64,000 nt of DNA from Bacillus norwichensis (GCF_014836955.1 NZ_JACSPV010000002.1:148756-212755), one strand, 5' to 3'; shown: positions 25,728 to 35,776, counted from the first letter of the stretch. A program made the numbers and translations. The notes: generated from the sequence alone by a model not told the origin.

Positions 25728-25973
25728 GTTTCATTCTCCTGTTTAACATAGTTGTCATTTGTAAGACAAGATTGGGCTATATCTAGTTTGTTATAATAAA
25801 CCATATATCATTGAGAAAAAAGGGAACCACATGGAACATGGTAGAAAACAACAGGGAAAGTCCTGCTAACTTAAGCATTTCTAGTGTACTTAAATTACAG
25901 GAGGATTTATCAGTCATGTTAACACCTCCCTTTATATGCTAAATAATACTTCTACATTTAGATTGTATTTCCC
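25728..25973. other. Upstream region without a supported gene
   Basis: Contains short start-stop frames of 12 codons or fewer and an AGGAGG...CCTCCC inverted pair near 25900-25928. Nothing firm. Confidence 0.4.
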
Positions 25974-26140
25974 TTTAACTTTATTCAGTAGAAGTCTCCA
26001 TTTTTGTAAGTGGTGAGATGAATTCAATTCAGTCGGAGTTGAAACCCGGGCTGAATGAAGTTAAAGTCTCCGGCGAATGCCACAGATTTTCAGTGGGGAT
26101 TTATTGAGATCTGGGTGTAAATACATCAAAGCGCATTGAT
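25974..26140 (+). repeat. Dispersed structured repeat, copy D
   Basis: Near-complete: TTTAACTTTATTCAG..., GAAGTCTCC/AAGTGGTGAGATG, a GGGCTGAATGAAGTTAAAG right arm, then CAGATTTTCAG...ATCTGGGTG and CATCAAAGCGCATTGA. The GAGC stem of module 2 is missing. Ends 40 bases before the yoaP-like gene. Confidence 0.85.
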
Positions 26141-26179
26141 TAAAGTAAGACTTTATTTGAATATATTTGAGGTGGGAAA

Positions 26180-26938
26180 TTGGGATTTATTCAATTGACA
26201 AAAAGCACAATTGAAACCGAACATATCTGTTGTGCTTTGGGAGCAAAACAATATGAGCATGCAGTAAGCGAGAAGAAGAAGTGGTTGGCAGAACGAATGG
26301 ATGAAGGATTAGTATTCTATCGTTTAGATGAACGTGCGAAAGTATTTATAGAGTATTTACCTGCACAAATGGCGTGGGTTCCTATTCAAGCACCCAATTA
26401 TATGTATATTAATTGTTTATGGGTTTCTGGGAGATATAAAGATAACGGGTATGCAAAGCAGCTATTGGATTACTGCAAGGAAGATGCGATCAGTCGGGGT
26501 ATGGACGGAATTGTCCATATAGTAGGAAAGAAAAAATATCCGTATTTAAGTGATAAACGTTTTTTTGAACATATGGGGTTTGAGCTTGTGGACCAGGCAG
26601 AACCATATTTTCAATTAATGACATTAAAGTGGGATGAACAGGCTAGCGATCCGTTCTTTAAAAAAAATGAAGAAGCTCTTTGCAGAGATGAAGGTATCTC
26701 TATTTATTACACTGCCCAGTGTCCTTTTGCTGTTGGCATATTGGAAGACCTGAGAAAAGTGGCAGAAAGCAAAAAGGTTCCCTTCCACACTTATAGAATA
26801 GCAACTAAAGAAGAAGCACAAAACTCTCCGATAATATGGACAACTTTTGGCATGTTTTATAATGGAAAATTCATTACACATGAAATAATGAGTTCAAATA
26901 AATTTGAGAAGTTATTAACGAAGCTATTATCGGAATGA
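26180..26938 (+). CDS. yoaP: GNAT acetyltransferase with YoaP C-terminal domain
   Basis: 252 residues, as in B. subtilis YoaP. GNAT domain at about 55-150 (INCLWVSGRYKDNGYAKQLL is the CoA motif), then the YoaP-type domain with thioredoxin-like features (YYTAQCPFAVG, a single Cys after TAQ). TTG start with GAGGTGGG upstream. Substrate unknown. No operon partner. Confidence 0.88.
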   Translation: MGFIQLTKSTIETEHICCALGAKQYEHAVSEKKKWLAERMDEGLVFYRLDERAKVFIEYLPAQMAWVPIQAPNYMYINCLWVSGRYKDNGYAKQLLDYCKEDAISRGMDGIVHIVGKKKYPYLSDKRFFEHMGFELVDQAEPYFQLMTLKWDEQASDPFFKKNEEALCRDEGISIYYTAQCPFAVGILEDLRKVAESKKVPFHTYRIATKEEAQNSPIIWTTFGMFYNGKFITHEIMSSNKFEKLLTKLLSE

Positions 26939-26989
26939 TATTTTTTTACATATATTTCAATGAAGTGGAATAATATAAAACGGAAGTTC

Positions 26990-27027
26990 CAAGCTTGTAG
27001 AGAGGTGTTTTCTCTACAAGCTTTTCC
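26990..27027. terminator. Terminator after yoaP
   Basis: AAGCTTGTAGAG/CTCTACAAGCTT stem with a short loop and T-rich tail; nearly symmetric, could act both ways. The stretch 27028-27312 holds the tcyP promoter region. A GGAATT at 27225-27230 preceded by AAATCTATA partly resembles a CymR site. Confidence 0.75.
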
Positions 27028-27312
27028 TTTGTTTCTTTCTTTGAAAGAAACAGACTTTTATTCACTTGGAGCGTTCAGTATATTTATGTGCGTAATCTGA
27101 GATAATACCTTGTGATACGATGATTTGTATCAATTTATAATGGAAGGCATTCATCAAACCAAATCGTTGACAGAAACGATCGCGGTATGTATATTATTAA
27201 TTTGTTAAATGTACTAAATCTATAGGAATTATTTACTTTCCTGTGGCATAGTAGATTCACGGCGCATATGATGAAAAACACATATTGAGGCCCAAACAAA
27301 GGAGGGGACATC

Positions 27313-28710
27313 ATGAATATATTTTTAATTAGCCTGAATATCATTGCGTTACTGGCGATTATTGGACTTCTTATATTTATGCAAAAGAAACATGTATCGT
27401 TTACAAAACGTGTATTTACGGGTTTAGGTGCCGGGATTGTGCTAGGTGCACTTTTACAGGCTATCTACGGGGTAGATTCAGAGGTATTAACGAATACAGC
27501 AGATTGGTATAGTATTGTCGGGAGCGGGTATGTCCAACTGTTAATGATGATTGTTGTACCGCTTGTTATGGTATCTATTATTCAGTCCATCATTAATTTG
27601 GAGAAATCTGCAGACCTTGGAAAAATGTCTGCCTGGATTATTGGTTTCTTAGTTTCGACAGCTATGGTTGCCGCGTTGATTGGTATAGGGTCTGCGGCAT
27701 TGTTTGATTTAAATGCAGATCAAATTGATGCTGGCCAGGCGGAGGTTGATCGTGGGGATATGCTTCAGGAAAAGCTTGGAGATGTACAGGATTTGACTGC
27801 ACCACAAAAAATCTTGAGTTTTATTCCTTCTAATATATTTTTAGATATGACAGGCCAGCGAGCAACTTCGGTTATTGCGGTAGTTATTTTCTCCATTATC
27901 GTTGGGATTGCAGTGCTTGGATTGCGGAGGAAAAATCCGGAACAAGCAGAAATGTTTACGAAAATCGTAAATGCACTATACGCTGTTGTTATGCGCATCG
28001 TAACTCTTATTTTACGCCTGACACCATTTGGAATTTTGGCTTTGATGGCAAATACAGTGGCTAAAACAGATGTTGCGGGTATTGTTCAGCTTGGAAAATT
28101 TGTGGTCGCTTCTTATGTTGCCTTATTGGTCATCATGATTTTCCATCTTGTATTAGTGGGCCTCTTCGGTTTAAATCCGATGACATATTTGAAAAAGGCC
28201 ATCCCTGTATTGGGATTTGCTTTTACATCACGTTCGAGTGCAGGGACGATCCCACTGAACATCCAAGCACAGAAAAACTCTCTTGGTGTTGATTCAGGAA
28301 TTGCGAACATGTCAGCTTCTTTTGGAGCGACAATTGGGCAAAACGGGTGTGCTGGAATGTATCCTGCTATGCTGGCAGTCATGATTGCACCGACGGTCGG
28401 AATTGATCCACTTACACCAGCATTTATCATCAAACTGGTCTTAATTATTGGAATTAGTTCATTTGGTGTTGCTGGTGTTGGCGGTGGAGCAACCTTTGCT
28501 GCATTGATTGTTTTATCTTCGATGGGGCTCCCAGTTGCTTTAGCTGGTTTGCTCATATCAATCGAGGCACTTATCGATATGGGACGTACAGCTGTAAATG
28601 TAAATGACAGCATGGTCGCCGGAACGTTAACGGCACGAATTTTGGGGAAATTGAATTTGAAAACATTTAATGATAAAACAGCTATTGAAGATAGTAGCTC
28701 ATCACTTTAA
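27313..28710 (+). CDS. tcyP: L-cystine/sodium symporter TcyP
   Basis: 465-residue dicarboxylate/amino-acid:cation symporter (DAACS family) with about eight spans and two re-entrant loops. The substrate/ion signature appears in FTSRSSAGTIPLNIQ and later DMGRTAVNVND. Length and N-terminus match TcyP (YhcL), the single-component cystine importer of B. subtilis. AAAGGAGGGG precedes the ATG. In B. subtilis it is repressed by CymR; a partial CymR-like site lies upstream. Ends in a strong terminator. Confidence 0.92.
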   Translation: MNIFLISLNIIALLAIIGLLIFMQKKHVSFTKRVFTGLGAGIVLGALLQAIYGVDSEVLTNTADWYSIVGSGYVQLLMMIVVPLVMVSIIQSIINLEKSADLGKMSAWIIGFLVSTAMVAALIGIGSAALFDLNADQIDAGQAEVDRGDMLQEKLGDVQDLTAPQKILSFIPSNIFLDMTGQRATSVIAVVIFSIIVGIAVLGLRRKNPEQAEMFTKIVNALYAVVMRIVTLILRLTPFGILALMANTVAKTDVAGIVQLGKFVVASYVALLVIMIFHLVLVGLFGLNPMTYLKKAIPVLGFAFTSRSSAGTIPLNIQAQKNSLGVDSGIANMSASFGATIGQNGCAGMYPAMLAVMIAPTVGIDPLTPAFIIKLVLIIGISSFGVAGVGGGATFAALIVLSSMGLPVALAGLLISIEALIDMGRTAVNVNDSMVAGTLTARILGKLNLKTFNDKTAIEDSSSSL

Positions 28711-28716
28711 GGAAAA

Positions 28717-28752
28717 AAGCTAATCACCATATTTGGTGGTTAGCTTTTTTGA
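28717..28752 (+). terminator. Terminator after tcyP
   Basis: GCTAATCACCATAT/GGTGGTTAGC stem followed by a T run. Confidence 0.88.
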
Positions 28753-28881
28753 TGGAGAAAATGGCGAAAATCAGAGTTTTGATCATCTGAAAAGATGATA
28801 AGAATTGTTCTCGATAAAGGTATGGAAATGCTCATCATGGTACAATTTAGTTACATAGGAAATAATGGAGGGAATTTTTTA

Positions 28882-29611
28882 ATGCTTAAAAATAAAAAGA
28901 TAATCATAACTGGTGCGGGTTCTGGGATTGGTAGAGAAATTGTTAAGCAATGTTTAGACGAAGGTGCTTCCGTAGTTGCATGTGATATTAATGAATATTC
29001 CTTACAGGAGTTACAAATATTAATGGGTGACCATTCTTTACTGCATATCAGATAGATGTAAGTAATTATGAAGAGGTTGCTAGATTTTTTGCATATGTTG
29101 AAGCTGAACATCCTAATGTTGATAGCTTAGTGAATAATGCGGGGATTTACTTGGCAAAAAGATTACTAGATTATCAAACAGAGGAAATTGATACAGTCTT
29201 AAATATAAATATTAAGGGATTTATTTATTTTACACAGATGTTCGGAAAGCTATTGCTTCAAAGCCAACGAAAGGGAGTGATCGTGAATATGTCTTCCGTA
29301 TCAGGGATGGAAGGCAGTTCAGATGCGATTTATGGACTGTCAAAAGCTGCTATACTGGGTTTAACTAAAAGCTGTGCAATGAATTTCTCCCCTTACATCA
29401 GAGTGAATGCTGTTGCTCCCACGATGGTTGACACTCCGATGATGGATACAATTCCCGATTGGAGGAAAAAAGAAATTTAAATCATCAACTCATTGATATA
29501 CCTGTACTTTCTGAAGATGTCGCTGATACTGTTATTTTCTTATTATCAAATAAATCTAAGCATTACACAGGAGCAACCTTCGATATCAATAATGGAGGAT
29601 ATCTAAGGTAG
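28882..29611 (+). pseudogene. Short-chain dehydrogenase broken by two frameshifts
   Basis: Reading across three frames gives a complete SDR of about 242 codons. KKIIITGAGSGIGREIV is the nucleotide motif, SLVNNAGIYLAKR and MSSVSGMEGSSDAIYGLSKAAI hold the catalytic Ser-Tyr-Lys, and HYTGATFDINNGGYLR is the usual C-terminus. The first shift is near 29035-29050, the second near 29467-29477 in an A-rich run. GGAGGG precedes the ATG. Both errors lie in short repeats, so sequencing error is possible, but two in one gene suggest decay. Confidence 0.85.
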
Positions 29612-29673
29612 ACTTTTTCTGAAAATATCTATTATTCATCCCAAGAGGAAATGGAAGAAAGAAGAGGTTAGAA

Positions 29674-30102
29674 ATGAGCATTGCACAAGAGCTGTATGCA
29701 GCAGTAAAAAAACTAATTGAGCATAAATATCCATCTGGCTGGGGTGGTGCAGCAGCTATTCGGGTGGAAGACGGAACGATTTACACTAGTGTTGTACCAG
29801 ATGTAATAAATGCTTCGACTGAACTTTGTATAGAGACAGGAGCAATATTACAAGCCCATAAATTTAACAAGAAAGTAACACATTGTATTTGTGTAGCAAG
29901 GGAAGATGAAGACTCTGAACTAAAGGTTTTATCGCCTTGTGGTGTATGTCAAGAGCGTTTATTTTATTGGGGGCCACAAGTACAATGTGCTATCACAAAT
30001 TCAGAGCAAGTTGTCATTTTCAAGCCATTAAGTGAGTTACAACCATATCATTGGACAGAAGCGTATCATGACGAAATGGTAAAAGAATGGAGGAAAAGAT
30101 AA
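29674..30102 (+). CDS. Cytidine/blasticidin deaminase-like protein
   Basis: 142 residues of the cytidine deaminase fold. Zinc motif is C-x-E (ELCIETGA, Cys replacing the more common His or the C-A-E form) plus PCGVCQER. A WGGAAAI segment early and FYWGPQVQ late fit the family. AGAGG precedes the ATG. Acts on free nucleosides or related drugs such as blasticidin; which one is not readable. No operon partner. Confidence 0.82.
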   Translation: MSIAQELYAAVKKLIEHKYPSGWGGAAAIRVEDGTIYTSVVPDVINASTELCIETGAILQAHKFNKKVTHCICVAREDEDSELKVLSPCGVCQERLFYWGPQVQCAITNSEQVVIFKPLSELQPYHWTEAYHDEMVKEWRKR

Positions 30103-30323
30103 TTTGTAATAGGAAGGTTGCTCTTTTAAAGAATTCGCCCCCTAATTTTTATCAGTACGTTGAAATGAAACATTGATACGTTATCTTCTTATTATCAATA
30201 AATTCAATCATGATTTAACATAATCAACTGATTTATTCCAGGGAAGCTGAGATTCTAGAACAATGTTACATGTTTATTTTTCATTCTAATAGTGGGATTT
30301 TTTCAAAACGTTAGGAGGACACG

Positions 30324-30770
30324 ATGTTATTAATGGATATTAGAAAACCTACTGATTCGGAACTTAAAAAAATTATGTTACTTTCTCCACAAGCTATATA
30401 TGATGGAACATTGGGAGAAGTACTACCTTCCAATGAAAAAACCGAACACCTTATTGCGACTCTATTAGAAAAGGGAAGTTATTATTTAATTGCAACACAC
30501 AACGATAAATTGATGGGCTGGATTCTGATTGGAGCAAGTAAAGACCAATTTACTGATATGATGAATGGATTTATTTATGAACTATTTGTTATAGAAGAAT
30601 TTAGAGGCAACGGAATTTCAACACGATTAATGGGAGCTGCCATTGACTGCTTAAGACAAGATGGATACTCTGAAATACGTCTTAGTGCTTTTGCAGGGAA
30701 TCAAGCTATTCAACTATACAACAAAATGGGATTTAGCATAAGAACGGTTGCTATGAGTTTGACGTTATAA
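30324..30770 (+). CDS. GNAT acetyltransferase
   Basis: 148 residues. ELFVIEEFRGNGISTRLMGAAI is the acetyl-CoA motif A, and SAFAGNQAIQLYNKMGF is motif B. GGAGGAC precedes the ATG. Substrate unknown. Followed by a second, different GNAT gene. Confidence 0.88.
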   Translation: MLLMDIRKPTDSELKKIMLLSPQAIYDGTLGEVLPSNEKTEHLIATLLEKGSYYLIATHNDKLMGWILIGASKDQFTDMMNGFIYELFVIEEFRGNGISTRLMGAAIDCLRQDGYSEIRLSAFAGNQAIQLYNKMGFSIRTVAMSLTL

Positions 30771-30875
30771 TCTACCTTTTTTACCAAACTAGCTCAGCTT
30801 TTTTCATCTATTTCTGATATCAAGTGACATATAGTTGAACAAGAGATAATGAAATTAACCTTAAGGAGAGTCATA

Positions 30876-31322
30876 ATGACAGAAAAAATAATACCGATTA
30901 CTAGTGAGAGAATAGAAAAATGTATTGAACTTTATATCAATGTTTTTAATAGTGGTCCTTGGAATGAGACTTGGACGTATCAAACTGCTAAAGAAAGACT
31001 TACTGACTTACTGCTGACGCCTAAATTCCTTGGATTTTTATTATATGAAAATGACACTTTAATTGGATTTATTGCGGGAAATAGTAAGAAAACGTTCACA
31101 GGATTAACTTTTTATATAGCTGAGTTCTGTATAAATAATCAAATTCAAGGCAAGGGTTACGGTTCCAAACTACTCCTTTATTTAGAAGAAGAACTAAAGA
31201 AAAGAGATATTTATAGTATTTATTTATTAACTGCGACTGGAGGGCATGCAGAAGCTTTTTATTTAAAAAATGATTATTCAATAAATAAAGATAGGATAGT
31301 TATGAAAAAGATTTTATCATGA
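30876..31322 (+). CDS. GNAT acetyltransferase
   Basis: 148 residues. EFCINNQIQGKGYGSKLLLYLEEEL is motif A, HAEAFYLKNDY motif B, and the N-terminus has the PWNETWTYQTAKERL pattern of a distinct Gcn5-related branch. The ATG at 30876 has AAGGAGAG upstream; the nine codons before it are dropped. Independent of the previous GNAT in sequence. Confidence 0.85.
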   Translation: MTEKIIPITSERIEKCIELYINVFNSGPWNETWTYQTAKERLTDLLLTPKFLGFLLYENDTLIGFIAGNSKKTFTGLTFYIAEFCINNQIQGKGYGSKLLLYLEEELKKRDIYSIYLLTATGGHAEAFYLKNDYSINKDRIVMKKILS

Positions 31323-31419
31323 TACTACCCGTGTATCCATTTCATCCGCATGGCATGGAAGAACTTCATGATTTATTAGATGGCTAAAATCCTCTACCCT
31401 TTCTCACAGCCGATTTGAT

Positions 31420-32301
31420 TTAGGTCATCAACATTTTTTCAAATTCCTTTGTCAGGAAAGAGGTAAATAGTTGCACTTCGGGAGTTTCGATTTTAGTCAC
31501 TACATATGTAAAAGAAGTTGTTGGTAGGACCTTATCATGTTTAATTTCAATCATTGTCTGCTGTTGCAGTTCTTCACGGACCATAGACAAAGGAAGGTAT
31601 GACACTCCTAATCCCTTTTCAATAAAACGTTTGGAGATTTCAATTTGAGTGACTGGCATTGTACGAATGCGTGGATATGATCTTTTAATCTCGGTTAGAA
31701 GATTGCTCCAATAAGTGGGATGATTGTTTGTTAACACCCTGTATTGTTTAAGTACTTCCTCCTCAACAGGAAAGTTTTCATTTTTCCTATAGGGTGCCAC
31801 TAGGATAACTGGATCTTCGTGAATGACCTCACAAGATAAGTTTTTCTGAACTGGCTCCATTCTGGAGATGCCGATCTCTGCTTTTCCAAGACATAGCTGT
31901 TCTCCTATTTTGAATGAATTTACAATGTCTACAATGATCTCGATATCAGGATATTTATCTATAAACCCTCGCAGAATTCCCGGGAGTATAGAGGATGCAA
32001 TTTGTGGAGCTACGGCAATGGTCAGTTTTCGATTATATCCTTGTTCCCAGGCTTCAAATTCTTCCATCCCCTTATCATATTTCTCTACCATCTCTTTAGC
32101 ATACGAAAGAAACTGATAACCGGCAGGGGTGAGAGTAATATTTTTACCAACTCTGTCAAACAATTTAGTATTCAAATGGCTTTCCAGTTTCTTTATATGT
32201 TTGCTAAGAGCTGGTTGTGTTAAAAAGAGATCCTCTGAAGCTCTGCGAAGGTTTTCATACTTAGCAGCTGTGATAAACGTTTTTAACCACTTTATGTCCA
32301 T
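31420..32301 (-). CDS. LysR-family transcriptional regulator
   Basis: 293 residues from the ATG at 32301, chosen for AAAGGG 9 bases upstream and a normal LysR N-terminus. The winged HTH at residues 2-60 has AAKYENLRRASEDLFLTQPALSKHIKKLE, followed by the periplasmic-binding-like effector domain. LysR proteins usually control a divergent gene; here that is the methyltransferase starting at 32416. Effector unknown. Confidence 0.88.
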   Translation of the reverse strand: MDIKWLKTFITAAKYENLRRASEDLFLTQPALSKHIKKLESHLNTKLFDRVGKNITLTPAGYQFLSYAKEMVEKYDKGMEEFEAWEQGYNRKLTIAVAPQIASSILPGILRGFIDKYPDIEIIVDIVNSFKIGEQLCLGKAEIGISRMEPVQKNLSCEVIHEDPVILVAPYRKNENFPVEEEVLKQYRVLTNNHPTYWSNLLTEIKRSYPRIRTMPVTQIEISKRFIEKGLGVSYLPLSMVREELQQQTMIEIKHDKVLPTTSFTYVVTKIETPEVQLFTSFLTKEFEKMLMT

Positions 32302-32415
32302 ATGTTTCATCCCTTTTATTGATAACAGTTCGTTATCAATTTTCAATAATATTGTTATTTCTAATTATATACTAGATGTTTTACAATTGAATTAGAAATC
32401 TTCGGGGGGATGGAT

Positions 32416-33102
32416 ATGGATACTGTTATTGATAAGGTAAAAGAAAAATTTAATCAAAATGCACTTCAATATGATAATCAACGAAGAAAGTTAATTCCTT
32501 GTTTTGAGGACTTTTATTCAGTTCCAGTCTCAATTATTGAGACAGACAAGGAGACACCAAAAATTTTAGACATAGGGGCGGGAACAGGGTTATTTGCTTC
32601 TTTCATAAAAGAAAAGTTCCCCAAAGCTACAATCACCCTAATTGATATTTCCGAAAATATGTTGGAAAAAGCTAGGAATCGATTTAAAGAAGAGGAGAAC
32701 ATTGCTTATATAAACGCTGATTATTCCGAGTATAAATTTGAAGAAAAGTTTGATATTATAGTGTCTTCACTTTCTATACACCACTTAACGGATGAAGCAA
32801 AAAAGAAGATGTTCAATAATGTTTACAACTTATTGACCCCTAAAGGGATTTTCGTAAATGCTGACCAAGTACTTGGCCATACGCCCTTTATAGATTCTAT
32901 GTATAAAAAAGACTGGAATAATAAAATAACTATGTCTGGTTTAACGGACAGCGAGATTCAGGCAGCGCACGAGCGAACCAAGCTTGATCGGATGGCTACA
33001 CTAGATCATCAAATGAAATGGTTGATAGATAGCGGTTTTCAAGATGTCGATTGTGTCTACAAATATTTTAACTTTGTTGTATTGTTTGCTAGGAAATATT
33101 AA
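32416..33102 (+). CDS. Class I SAM-dependent methyltransferase
   Basis: 228 residues. ILDIGAGTGLFASFI is SAM motif I, LIDISENMLEKAR motif post-I, and SSLSIHHLTDE motif II of the UbiE/Methyltransf_25-like fold. The ATG at 32416 gives good spacing from GGGGGG; a second ATG lies two codons earlier. Divergent from the LysR gene 114 bases away, which may control it. Substrate unknown. Confidence 0.85.
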   Translation: MDTVIDKVKEKFNQNALQYDNQRRKLIPCFEDFYSVPVSIIETDKETPKILDIGAGTGLFASFIKEKFPKATITLIDISENMLEKARNRFKEEENIAYINADYSEYKFEEKFDIIVSSLSIHHLTDEAKKKMFNNVYNLLTPKGIFVNADQVLGHTPFIDSMYKKDWNNKITMSGLTDSEIQAAHERTKLDRMATLDHQMKWLIDSGFQDVDCVYKYFNFVVLFARKY

Positions 33103-33125
33103 TTTTTAATGAAATATTCATACAA

Positions 33126-33163
33126 AGAGCGCGTTTTGATCAAGATGGATCAAAACGCGCTCT
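33126..33163. terminator. Perfect 16-pair hairpin after the methyltransferase gene
   Basis: AGAGCGCGTTTTGATC pairs with GATCAAAACGCGCTCT around a 6-base loop; a T-rich stretch follows after 10 bases. Confidence 0.75.
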
Positions 33164-33285
33164 ATCTACTGTACTGTTTTTCAAATTCGTAAAAAGTCGC
33201 TTTATTCTGCACACCCATCAAGACTGGGCACTTCTTCTGGAATAGTAATGTCCTCTATACTTCAATGATCGCTGAAGCTGCGTGT

Positions 33286-33305
33286 GAAATGCCAATTGGC
33301 ATTTC
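33286..33305. terminator. 20-base perfect palindrome at the 3' side of the EamA transporter
   Basis: GAAATGCCAATTGGCATTTC. It lies 12 bases beyond the stop of the minus-strand transporter gene and may end its transcript, though no T run follows. It could also be a protein site. Confidence 0.5.
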
Positions 33306-33316
33306 GTGTGATTATT

Positions 33317-34210
33317 TTACTGATGCTGTCCCTTTTTTACCACTGCAGCATTCTTACCAAATATAACGGAAAATACAACGACTATAGCCATAAGGACAGT
33401 AAATGAGGTGATGGATTCATTCAAAAATAATGCTGCAAATGTAATCATTAAAAAGGGTTGTAGATATTGAATCTGACTAACTCTTGAAATTCCTCCCATC
33501 GCTAATCCGCTGTACCATGCTACATAAGCTAGAAATTGACTCACTACTGCCAGATAAATAAAGCTAACCCAGGCTTTTAAAGGAGCATGAAGCATCTCAC
33601 CAGTTACGTTTAGAAAAACTGGAACAATGAAAAACGGAGCAGCGCTAATGATGCCCCATGCAATCACTTGCCAGCTGCCTAATTCTTGAGCTAGCTTGCC
33701 GCCTTCAGCATAACTGAGGCCAAGTATAATCACAGCTCCTAGCAAGGCCAGATCTGCATATTGAAGCTGCCCAAATCCCAAATAGGCAGCATAGCTAATC
33801 ACTGCTAAAGACCCGACAAAACTTGAAATCCAAAATTTAAGAGAAGGGACTTCACCAGCTCTTAATATGGCAAATCCTGCTGTAGCCAACGGTAATAGCG
33901 CTAATTCTACAGCTCCATGAGAAACCGGCAGACTTTCCATTGCCCACGAAGTGAGTAAGGGAAATCCTAAAACAGCGCCAAGGGAGACAATAATCAAACT
34001 TTTGAACTGTCGGGCAGAGGGCAGCTTTTCTTTTCTAATGATCAAGACGAGAATAACTAAGATAAAGGCAACGATCGTTCTTCCTAAACCGACAACCGTA
34101 ACGCCAAAATATTGCACTGCTACACGCGTTGCGGGGAGAGTTAAGCTAAAACAGATGACCCCTACTAATCCTAACAAAAGTCCAACTTTTTCTTTTCTTT
34201 CTATTTGCAC
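33317..34210 (-). CDS. EamA/DMT family metabolite transporter
   Basis: 297 residues, ten predicted hydrophobic spans in two EamA repeats (ends near residues 140 and 285). GTG start with AGGAG upstream. DMT proteins export amino acids or other metabolites across the cell membrane. It is divergent from a MocR regulator, the common pairing where MocR controls an EamA transporter. Substrate unknown. Confidence 0.88.
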   Translation of the reverse strand: MQIERKEKVGLLLGLVGVICFSLTLPATRVAVQYFGVTVVGLGRTIVAFILVILVLIIRKEKLPSARQFKSLIIVSLGAVLGFPLLTSWAMESLPVSHGAVELALLPLATAGFAILRAGEVPSLKFWISSFVGSLAVISYAAYLGFGQLQYADLALLGAVIILGLSYAEGGKLAQELGSWQVIAWGIISAAPFFIVPVFLNVTGEMLHAPLKAWVSFIYLAVVSQFLAYVAWYSGLAMGGISRVSQIQYLQPFLMITFAALFLNESITSFTVLMAIVVVFSVIFGKNAAVVKKGQHQ

Positions 34211-34296
34211 TGTGTCCAGCTCCTGACTTTATATATTTTGCATTCTGTATCTGCTCCAATAAATGGAGGTTCTTCCTTTAATCGTTTTATTGAAAA

Positions 34297-34375
34297 TCTG
34301 TCCTAGTATAATTAAAATGTTAAGAGGAGTGACTTTAAAAATAAACAATATTTTTGTTGATCTGTCCTGGTACAG
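34297..34375. promoter_or_regulatory. Direct repeats ATCTGTCCTRGTA, probable MocR sites
   Basis: ATCTGTCCTAGTA at 34297-34309 and ATCTGTCCTGGTACAG at 34360-34375, in the same direction, 63 bases apart, between the divergent transporter and MocR genes. The first overlaps a TATAAT (34307-34312). MocR regulators often bind such direct repeats; binding here is inferred. Confidence 0.6.
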
Positions 34376-34389
34376 AAGGGAGAACGAAT

Positions 34390-35766
34390 ATGAATGCAAA
34401 GTATATTGGGATTATGGACGAGATTAAAGACCAGCTGTCCAATGGAACCCTCGTGTCGGGCTGCAAACTTCCCTCAGTGCGGCAATTGTCTGAAAAGTTC
34501 TCTTGCAGCAAAAATACGGTAATGAAAGCTTATAATGAACTGGAAAAAGAGCATTTTATTTATTCAGTTCCTAAAAGCGGCTATTATGTAGTGAATGAAT
34601 TTCAAAACCATGAGGACAAAAAGAATGCAATTGATTTTTTGTCGGCGGGTCCGGATAAAGACGTAATTCCTTATGTTGAATTTCAGCATTGTATCAATCA
34701 AGCGATTGATACATATAGAGAAGAATTATTTACGTACTCCGACCAGCAAGGACTTTACTCACTACGAGTTGAATTGATGAAATATTTGCAAAGCCTGCAG
34801 GTTTTTACCAATCCTGAAAGGTTATTTGTAGTGTCTGGCTCTCAGCAGGCCCTTAATTTATTAGTTTCTATGCCATTTCCAAATGGAAAAAACAACATTC
34901 TCATTGAACAGCCTACTTATTATGGTTTTATTGAGTCAGCACTCATTCATCAGCCCACTACTTTTGGTATTGATTTAACAATGGATGGGATCGACCTTGA
35001 GCGTTTAGAGTACATTTTTCGAAATAATGATATTAAATTTTTTTATATTGTTCCGCGATTTCAAAATCCGCTTGGGCATAGCTATACGAATAGGGAAAAG
35101 AAAAAAATTGTTGAATTAGCTGAAAAATACGATGTGTATTTGGTTGAAGATGATTTTTTAGGGGAACTTGATCAAGATTTAAAATCAGATCCACTTTTTT
35201 CGTACAATCCTTCCGGCAGGGTAATTTTTATTAAAAGCTTTTCTAAAATTTTTCTTCCTGGTTTACGGGTAGCTACGATTGTTCTTCCAGAATTAATGAT
35301 CAACAACTTTTTGCGTTATAAATTTAGTGCAGATTTTAACAGCTCTGTACTTTCTCAAGGTGCACTGGACATCTATTTGAAGAGCGGAATGATTAATGGA
35401 CATATCAAAAAAATAAAAGAGTTATACCATAACAAGATGAAGCTTCTTCAAGAAGCATGCAAGTTATTACTTCCAGAGCATGCATCTTTTACCAAGCCGA
35501 CTACAGGATTCTATCTATCTGTATTTCTTCCAGAGGGCGTGACAGCGAAACAAGTAGTGAACTTGTTAAGAGAACGAAATATTTATGTTGATGATGCGTC
35601 CAGAATGTTCTTGCCTGAGTATAAGAAGGAAAATCTACTTCGATTATGCACTTCTCAAGTTAACGAGAGTCAGATTAAACCAGGAATAGAGCACCTGGCT
35701 CGTTGTATTAAATTCATTGACAGCAGAAAAAATTATTTTACACAGCATAATCATTTGCTCTTTTAG
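34390..35766 (+). CDS. MocR-type regulator (GntR HTH plus aminotransferase-like domain)
   Basis: 458 residues from the ATG at 34390 (AAGGGAG upstream). The winged HTH at residues 1-70 has LPSVRQLSEKFSCSKNTVMKAYNELE, followed by a fold-type I PLP domain at 90-458 with the Lys motif in FIKSFSKIFLPGLRVA. MocR proteins sense an amine or PLP-bound ligand and act on nearby genes. Direct repeats lie just upstream. Probably controls the divergent EamA transporter and its own gene. Confidence 0.9.
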   Translation: MNAKYIGIMDEIKDQLSNGTLVSGCKLPSVRQLSEKFSCSKNTVMKAYNELEKEHFIYSVPKSGYYVVNEFQNHEDKKNAIDFLSAGPDKDVIPYVEFQHCINQAIDTYREELFTYSDQQGLYSLRVELMKYLQSLQVFTNPERLFVVSGSQQALNLLVSMPFPNGKNNILIEQPTYYGFIESALIHQPTTFGIDLTMDGIDLERLEYIFRNNDIKFFYIVPRFQNPLGHSYTNREKKKIVELAEKYDVYLVEDDFLGELDQDLKSDPLFSYNPSGRVIFIKSFSKIFLPGLRVATIVLPELMINNFLRYKFSADFNSSVLSQGALDIYLKSGMINGHIKKIKELYHNKMKLLQEACKLLLPEHASFTKPTTGFYLSVFLPEGVTAKQVVNLLRERNIYVDDASRMFLPEYKKENLLRLCTSQVNESQIKPGIEHLARCIKFIDSRKNYFTQHNHLLF

Positions 35767-35776
35767 GGTTTTTCCA

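Noticed and set aside
27207..27230. CymR operator before tcyP
   Set aside because: GGAATT and part of the 5' half fit, but the spacing of the consensus bases is off by one, so I only mention it under the terminator entry.
31322..31387. C-terminal remnant of another protein (ends HPHGMEELHDLLDG)
   Set aside because: Only about 20 codons, with no start and no recognisable family.
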